From the NCBI GenBank assembly GCA_900321905.1, contig ONXZ01000027.1, forward strand, positions 1 through 10,704: a stretch of DNA of 10,704 bases. Reading direction: 5' to 3'. Below are positions 6,842 through 10,704 of the stretch, piece after piece. Position 1 is the stretch's first letter; each line of letters starts with the position of its first letter. Origin of the DNA: an uncultured Eubacteriales bacterium. Its GTDB lineage: Bacteria; Bacillota; Clostridia; Oscillospirales; Acutalibacteraceae. The position numbers and the translations under genes were made by a program. The notes under the pieces were generated by a model. It ran no database searches. It had not been told where the DNA came from and worked only from the letters and a program-made list of their open reading frames with translations.

Positions 6842-7782
6842 TTGCAAAACTGCGTTATATTTCGGGTGAGTTCTTTGAGGTTGAAAACCTTGTCTATATG
6901 GAACTCACCGGCGACCTTGATGCAGCGTGCGACGGACTGCGGCTGAGGTTTTACAGCAAAAATGAGTTGCCTGAAGTGAAGGAAGTCACCCTTTATATTA
7001 ACGGTGAAAAAGCGTTTTTCGGTTATTGCGACAAGCAGGAATTCACAAAAAACAAACACGGCGGCAGCATATTTATTTATGCTCGTTCAAGCGCTGCGCT
7101 GCTTGTGGATAACGAGGCAAATCCAGCCACCTACAACTCACCGAGCACTAACGTGCTGTTTCACGCGGAGGCAAAGGCGTTTGGCTTTAAAAACAAACTG
7201 CCCGACCTTGTGTCTGAGCACGAATACTCAGTTGAAAAAGGCACCTCCTGCTACGGTGCTGTTAATCAGTTTGTTAAAACGCTGACTCAGACGTCGATAC
7301 GGGTGAACTGTGAAAACGAACTTGTTTTGCCCGACGACAGCAAAACCACGGACCTTGACCTTACCGATATAACGGAGTTTAAAAAGTGCGTAAACCGCGC
7401 CGCACCTGTCACGAGGATTGATTACAAAATCAGCGCAGAAACGCCGTATAACCGCCACTATAAGAGCAGGTTTTGCGAAGGTGCAAAAATTATGCGAACA
7501 AGAAAACTCAACATATCCTCACTGCCCGCCTGGCAACGTGAATACACGCTTGCAGACATTATGCAAAACGCGGCGAAAGACTACTATACAGTCACCACCG
7601 TTATTGACGGCTGTCATATTTTTGCTCTGAATTCAAGGGCAAAACTGAGCGGCGTTCTTTCGCCAGATGACAATTACAGACTCTACCGCACCGTTACGAC
7701 ATATGATGAAAGCGGCGAAAAAACGAAACTCGTTTTCCTTAAACACAACGATTTGAAGGAGGTCAGTTATGTGGCTGAGTAA
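6829..7782 (+). CDS. Baseplate hub protein (gpD / XkdQ-like)
   Basis: The 317-residue product matches the XkdQ/YqbQ-type hub, the trimer in the middle of the baseplate to which tail tube and spike attach. Its length is normal for that family. Features include an N-terminal beta domain with YMELTGDLDAACDGLRLRFY, a second strand-rich part (KEVTLYINGEKAFFGYCDKQ), a middle domain with SIFIYARSSAALLVDNEANP, and a C-terminal part with TLADIMQNAAKDYYTVTTVI. AGGAAGG at 6813-6819 is 9 bases before the ATG. No cell-wall hydrolase domain is fused to it. Confidence 0.85.
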   Translation: MAEIVAKLRYISGEFFEVENLVYMELTGDLDAACDGLRLRFYSKNELPEVKEVTLYINGEKAFFGYCDKQEFTKNKHGGSIFIYARSSAALLVDNEANPATYNSPSTNVLFHAEAKAFGFKNKLPDLVSEHEYSVEKGTSCYGAVNQFVKTLTQTSIRVNCENELVLPDDSKTTDLDLTDITEFKKCVNRAAPVTRIDYKISAETPYNRHYKSRFCEGAKIMRTRKLNISSLPAWQREYTLADIMQNAAKDYYTVTTVIDGCHIFALNSRAKLSGVLSPDDNYRLYRTVTTYDESGEKTKLVFLKHNDLKEVSYVAE

Positions 7783-8128
7783 AACAATTGGCAAAAGTAT
7801 TGCGGATAACAGAGCCCAGAAAGGCAGCATTACTATTTCCGGCTCTGCCGATTTGGAGGCGCAGTATACTGCCGGAGCAAAGAATATGGAATCATACACG
7901 CCTTACGGCTACACCTCTGCCGCGCCGATTGGCGAGGAGGTAGTTGTTATCCCCTCGTCGGACGGCGAAATTGCGCTTGGAACACGCTGCAAAACGAGTG
8001 AACTGCAGAGCGGCGAAGTTATGATTTCCTCACTCGGCGGAGCAAAGATTATACTGAAAAACGACGGCACCGTTGTTATTAATTCGACGGTTATCGGTCG
8101 GGAAGGAGTGATTGGAAATGGCGTATAA
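7769..8128 (+). CDS. Short baseplate spike protein (gpV / Mu gp45-like)
   Basis: A 119-residue protein whose middle (GEEVVVIPSSDGEIALGT) and end (SLGGAKIILKNDGTVVIN) follow the gpV/gp45 spike pattern: an OB-like part followed by a short beta-helix needle. It lies between hub and gp25-like genes, where the spike belongs. It is shorter than P2 gpV and contains no histidine at all, so the apical His-x-His iron site of P2-type spikes is absent. The ATG at 7769 has AAGGAGG upstream (in TTTGAAGGAGGTCAGTT), and the gene overlaps the hub gene by 14 bases. Confidence 0.72.
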   Translation: MWLSKTIGKSIADNRAQKGSITISGSADLEAQYTAGAKNMESYTPYGYTSAAPIGEEVVVIPSSDGEIALGTRCKTSELQSGEVMISSLGGAKIILKNDGTVVINSTVIGREGVIGNGV

Positions 8129-8456
8129 ACTGATTGACGGCGACTACGTTGTGCCGCAGGGTGAAAAGACGCCGACAGAGTGCGACTACATTGATGAACT
8201 TGTGCAAAACGCGCAGGTTGTGCTTACTGCAAAACGCAGAAAATTTTACCCCAACAAAAACTTTGGTTCGCATATATACTCAACTCACGGCGAGCCGATA
8301 GAGGCTTATCTTGAACTTGCGGCACGGCAGGCAGTTGATACGGTTGACGGCGTGTACATAAAAAGCGTATCTTACAGCGATAACAAAGCAACCATTGTAC
8401 TGACAGCAAACGACACTGAAAGGACGGTGATAATCAGCAATGAAAGCAACATATGA
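8118..8456 (+). CDS. Baseplate wedge protein, gp25/W-like (XkdS-like)
   Basis: This 112-residue protein belongs by pattern to the gp25/gpW/XkdS group, which joins the baseplate wedge to the first ring of the contractile sheath. RRKFYPNKNFGSHIY at residues 40-54, followed by a helix (AYLELAARQAVDTV) and strands, is typical. ATG 8118 is chosen over TTG 8112 because AAGGAG (8103-8108) is 9 bases from the ATG and only 3 from the TTG. Its presence implies descent from a contractile-tailed phage, although no sheath gene is seen here. Confidence 0.82.
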   Translation: MAYKLIDGDYVVPQGEKTPTECDYIDELVQNAQVVLTAKRRKFYPNKNFGSHIYSTHGEPIEAYLELAARQAVDTVDGVYIKSVSYSDNKATIVLTANDTERTVIISNESNI

Positions 8457-9504
8457 TGAGATACTTAAAAGAATGCAAAACACATTTTTTGAAAACTGCG
8501 GGCAGACGGCTGACGTATACAGCGATATCGGTGCGAGGTTTCAGGCAGTTGCGAGCGAACTGTTTAATCTTGCGTGCTACAGCGAATTCGTGCTGAAGCA
8601 GACTTTCGTGCAAAGCGCAAGCGGCGATTATCTTGACAAGCACGCTGAACTGCGAAATATGCAGCGAAAAACTGCCGCAAAAGCATACGGCAGCCTGACG
8701 TTTTATATTTCGGAGCCGCTCGAAAGCGACGTTCCTGTTCCTGAGGGCATAATCTGCTCGGTTGAAGGCAGCGAGTACCTGCAGTTTGTCACAACTCAAA
8801 GCGCTGTTATCCCTGCAGGCGATTTAAGTGTTACCGTACCTGCACAGGCACTTGAAACCGGCAGCGCCTACAACGCAAAAGCAGGTACAGTTACAACGAT
8901 TGTTACGCCTCCGGGCTTTGTCAACCGTGTGGAAAACGCACTTGATTTTGAAGGCGGCTGGGACGACGAAAGCGACGAAGCACTGCGAAAACGCATAATG
9001 TCCTCATACAGCGTACCGCCCACAGGACTTTCGCGAAAAAGCATTGCCGAAGTTGTTATGAAAATTGACGACGTGCTTGACTGCAACGTAATAAAACGCG
9101 CCGCAAACGACCTTGATGTATATGTAAAAACAAAGGACGGCACTATCAGCAACGAACTCAGAGCGCAAATTAATGACGCGCTGCTCGTTGCGTATGTGAC
9201 AATTGTTACCCCGACTATCACGCTTGCCACACGCCGTGAATACAACCTGACCATCACTGTATCCCCAACGGACGGTGACAGCACGGAGGTTATTGACAGC
9301 ATTAAAAAAGCAGTGAAAAGCTACACGGACGGTATCCGAATTGGCGAAAGCGTTAATCTGTCCGAAATCTACTATCTTGTGTCTTACAGCGCCCCGGTTA
9401 AAGACTGCGTTGTAAAATCAGACCAGGCGATTAACGGGACTATTATCTGCCGCGAGGATTCATACTGGGTGCCGAGCGAAATTGTGGTGGAATGTTATGA
9501 ATAG
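8440..9504 (+). CDS. Baseplate J-like protein
   Basis: At 354 residues this is the main wedge protein (P2 gpJ, XkdT). Family landmarks are in order: SASGDYLDKHAELRNMQRKT at about 60; ALETGSAYNAKAGTVTTI near 137; and FEGGWDDESDEALRKRI near 170, the characteristic GG-D-E-SDE-R motif. The long C-terminal alpha/beta domain includes REYNLTITVSPTDGDSTEVI. It overlaps the gp25-like gene by 17 bases. GAAAGGA (8418-8424) is farther than usual from the ATG, so translation is likely coupled. Complete and of normal length. Confidence 0.93.
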   Translation: MKATYDEILKRMQNTFFENCGQTADVYSDIGARFQAVASELFNLACYSEFVLKQTFVQSASGDYLDKHAELRNMQRKTAAKAYGSLTFYISEPLESDVPVPEGIICSVEGSEYLQFVTTQSAVIPAGDLSVTVPAQALETGSAYNAKAGTVTTIVTPPGFVNRVENALDFEGGWDDESDEALRKRIMSSYSVPPTGLSRKSIAEVVMKIDDVLDCNVIKRAANDLDVYVKTKDGTISNELRAQINDALLVAYVTIVTPTITLATRREYNLTITVSPTDGDSTEVIDSIKKAVKSYTDGIRIGESVNLSEIYYLVSYSAPVKDCVVKSDQAINGTIICREDSYWVPSEIVVECYE

Positions 9505-10075
9505 TATTTACCAAAGGCTTGAAACGCTGTTAAAAAACACGGGTATTGCATTTAACCAAAATGGAATTTCAAAAGCAGAGGTGCTTGCGTATTCTGCAGG
9601 AATTGCATTTGTTTGGGACATAATTAAAAAGGCGCTTGACGATGTGTTTATGGAAAACGAATCAACGGCAAAAAAATATGCTGTACTGCTTAACATTGAC
9701 CCGAACCGCTACACTATCGCCGACCTTAAAGACGAAATCAAAAGGCGCCTTGCAATGGATTTTGCACACGGCACTGTGACTGAGCACGACGCGGCGTTTG
9801 ACGCGGTAGGCTCAGGAAGTTATGATTTGTTCCTCGACCCTGAGGACGAGTTCCCGACAATCGTTTTTTCAGATGTTGATATTGAGGATTTGCCGCAACT
9901 TGCAAAGTTTATTGAGGCGTACACCTGCATATCGGAAAGAACGTTCTACGACGGAAACGGTATGACTTTTGACGACTGGGACGCATGGAACCAGACGTTT
10001 TATACACTTGACAAAATGGCTTTGCCGTTTAACATTTTAGATTATTTAAGGAGTGATATGATTGAGCAGCACTAA
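9497..10075 (+). CDS. Baseplate/tail protein gpI (XkdU)-like
   Basis: A 192-residue protein downstream of baseplate J, in the place of P2 gpI / XkdU, which links wedge and fibre. YAVLLNIDPNRYTIADLKDE and the following IKRRLAMDF recall the XkdU-type N-terminal helical region. The C-terminal half is acidic (FLDPEDEFPTIVFSDVDIED), and DWDAWNQTFYTLDKMALPFN is near the end. ATG 9497 is preferred to the in-frame TTG at 9482: GGTGG (9486-9490) lies 6 bases from the ATG, which overlaps the J gene by 8 bases. The family is assigned from order and general pattern. Confidence 0.75.
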   Translation: MNSIYQRLETLLKNTGIAFNQNGISKAEVLAYSAGIAFVWDIIKKALDDVFMENESTAKKYAVLLNIDPNRYTIADLKDEIKRRLAMDFAHGTVTEHDAAFDAVGSGSYDLFLDPEDEFPTIVFSDVDIEDLPQLAKFIEAYTCISERTFYDGNGMTFDDWDAWNQTFYTLDKMALPFNILDYLRSDMIEQH

Positions 10076-10538
10076 CAAAACACCAAATCTTGAACTGAAC
10101 AACTGGGTTGGTTCAGATATACCTAAACGCGAAGATTTTAACGAGGATAATAATATACTTGACTGGACTATCGGCAGTCACCTTGACAACACCACAATGC
10201 ACACAACTGCGGCGGAAAAGTCTAAAATCAACTCGCCCTTTGTGATTACAGCATACACGGGCAACGGCTCATCTTCGCGTCAAATCACAATCACAAGCGA
10301 ATTTGAGCCAAAATGGGGTCTTGTTTTCAAAACAGGTTACACACCTCAGATAATGGATATTGATAACAGAACAGAGTATAACTACTTTGGTATTTTTACG
10401 CAAAACGGCTCAAATATTGGACTTTCGCTCAGCGGCAAGAAACTGACGGTTCAGCAATCTGCAACGTCAGTGCTCGGCAACGAAATCCGCAGTTATAACG
10501 AAAACGGCTCGCCTTACATCATTATCGCGTTCAGATAA
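10062..10538 (+). CDS. Short tail-fibre / receptor-binding protein
   Basis: This 158-residue protein ends the operon. Its N-terminus (TPNLELNNWVGSDIPKREDF) and the HLDNTTMHTTAAEKSKI segment resemble N-terminal attachment regions of Clostridia phage tail fibres. The rest is a beta domain (FVITAYTGNGSSSRQITITS ... GLVFKTG ... YIIIAFR) like a compact fibre head. TTG 10062 is the start: AAGGAG (10048-10053) is 8 bases upstream, and the nearby ATG at 10058 belongs to the frame of the preceding gene. No chaperone or additional fibre gene follows. Target receptor unknown. Confidence 0.8.
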   Translation: MSSTNKTPNLELNNWVGSDIPKREDFNEDNNILDWTIGSHLDNTTMHTTAAEKSKINSPFVITAYTGNGSSSRQITITSEFEPKWGLVFKTGYTPQIMDIDNRTEYNYFGIFTQNGSNIGLSLSGKKLTVQQSATSVLGNEIRSYNENGSPYIIIAFR

Positions 10539-10559
10539 AAAAATCGCCGATTTTTCTTT
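10539..10559. terminator. AT-rich hairpin, likely (bidirectional) terminator
   Basis: AAAAATC (10539-10545), loop GCC, GATTTTT (10549-10555), then CTTT: a 7-bp stem with A- and T-tracts on either side, right after the fibre stop codon. It is placed to end the structural operon. The stem has a single G-C pair, so it may be weak. Confidence 0.6.
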
Positions 10560-10585
10560 ACAACAAGCCATAAATATACTATAAT
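10557..10585 (+). promoter_or_regulatory. Sigma-A-type promoter of the DUF1015-family gene
   Basis: TTTACA (10557-10562) and TATAAT (10580-10585) are separated by exactly 17 bases. This is a near-consensus vegetative promoter, about 45 bases upstream of the start codon of the flanking gene, and it overlaps the tail of the terminator hairpin. The flanking gene thus has its own promoter, independent of the phage operon. Confidence 0.75.
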
Positions 10586-10588
10586 AAA

Positions 10589-10615
10589 TTGTCAAAAATA
10601 AATATATAATGACAA
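10589..10615. repeat. Inverted repeat TTGTCA-N15-TGACAA in the leader
   Basis: A 6-base perfect dyad straddles the expected transcription start and the ribosome site region of the flanking gene. It could be an operator or a weak leader hairpin. Dyads this short also arise by chance in AT-rich DNA. Confidence 0.35.
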
Positions 10616-10627
10616 GAGGACAGATTT

Positions 10628-10704
10628 ATGGCAGTTTTTAAAGCATTTAAGGCATTTCGGCCTTCGGTGAAAAATCAGGCGCTTATCCCTGCGCTTCCTT
10701 ACGA
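10628..10704 (+). CDS. DUF1015-family protein, N-terminal part (chromosomal, partial)
   Basis: The 25 complete codons visible (MAVFKAFKAFRPSVKNQALI, then PALPY) match the start of DUF1015-family proteins, which typically open with a lysine/phenylalanine-rich F-K-x-F-x-A-x-RP stretch and reach (A)LPYD/PPYD shortly after. These are conserved bacterial proteins of uncertain biochemical role, not phage genes. AAGAGGA (10614-10620) lies 7 bases before the ATG, and the gene has its own promoter. It marks the return to host chromosome and runs off the window edge. Confidence 0.8.
   Translation, partial: MAVFKAFKAFRPSVKNQALIPALPY

Larger units (their letters stand above)
1..10538 (+). mobile_element. 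Prophage or phage-derived structural module, right end
   Basis: Sixteen consecutive co-directional genes, mostly overlapping or within 30 bases of each other, encode packaging, capsid, neck, baseplate and fibre proteins in canonical phage order. The right limit falls between the fibre stop codon and a chromosomal DUF1015-family gene. The left limit is outside the window. No integrase, repressor, replication gene, holin, endolysin, tail sheath, tail tube, tail chaperone or tape-measure gene is visible in this part. No frameshifts or internal stops were seen in the assigned genes, so the module does not look like a decaying remnant. Whether it makes infectious phage, a defective particle or a domesticated one is not shown. 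Confidence 0.9.

Noticed and set aside
8868..9302. Long open frame on the minus strand within the baseplate J gene
   Set aside because: It has repetitive Ser/Thr/Val-rich low-complexity composition, as expected of the reverse of a real gene. No ribosome site or recognisable domain, and fully contained in a confident gene.
10589..10610. Second promoter TTGTCA ... TATAAT
   Set aside because: Only 10 bases separate the boxes, far too short for a working promoter. The upstream pair with 17-base spacing is preferred.
1..10704. tRNA, rRNA, CRISPR, insertion sequences or defence genes
   Set aside because: No cloverleaf-like sequence, repeat-spacer array, transposase or known defence domain was found by reading both strands; coding density is nearly complete.

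Overview
The window is almost entirely the structural (packaging, capsid, neck, baseplate) module of a phage-derived element on the + strand of a low-to-mid GC Firmicute. AGGAGG-type ribosome sites, the XtmB-like terminase and PBSX/XkdP-XkdU-like baseplate proteins point to Clostridia. A gut Oscillospiraceae/Ruminococcaceae-type host is my guess from general resemblance, not something the sequence proves.

Layout, left to right: a possible gene tail (1-39); terminase small (53-370) and large (373-1626) subunits; portal (1631-2794, TTG start); prohead protease fused to a scaffold domain (2784-3713, apparently a CTG start), with a probable nested scaffold-only start at 3381; capsid decoration protein (3723-4070); HK97-fold major capsid protein (4101-5090); three connector/neck proteins (5106-5462, 5464-5826, 5813-6244); an unrecognised 37-residue protein (6213-6326); a LysM baseplate protein (6326-6841); a gpD/XkdQ-like hub (6829-7782); a short gpV/gp45-like spike (7769-8128); a gp25/W-like protein (8118-8456); baseplate J (8440-9504); gpI/XkdU-like protein (9497-10075); and a short tail-fibre protein (10062-10538). 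A small terminator follows, then a good sigma-A promoter and the start of a DUF1015-family gene (10628 to the window edge), which is ordinary chromosome.

The striking point is what is missing. In PBSX-like contractile phages the sheath, tube, tail assembly chaperone and tape-measure genes lie between the neck genes and the LysM baseplate gene. Here that place holds only a 37-codon gene, joined to its neighbours by clean overlaps and strong ribosome sites. No holin or endolysin lies between the fibre gene and the chromosomal gene. Every remaining gene is intact and tightly coupled. The element therefore encodes a DNA-packaging capsid and a contractile-type baseplate with no visible tail between them. 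It may be a short-tailed or tailless particle, a domesticated or GTA-like particle, a satellite using tail proteins made elsewhere, or a tidy deletion derivative. The sequence alone does not decide among these.
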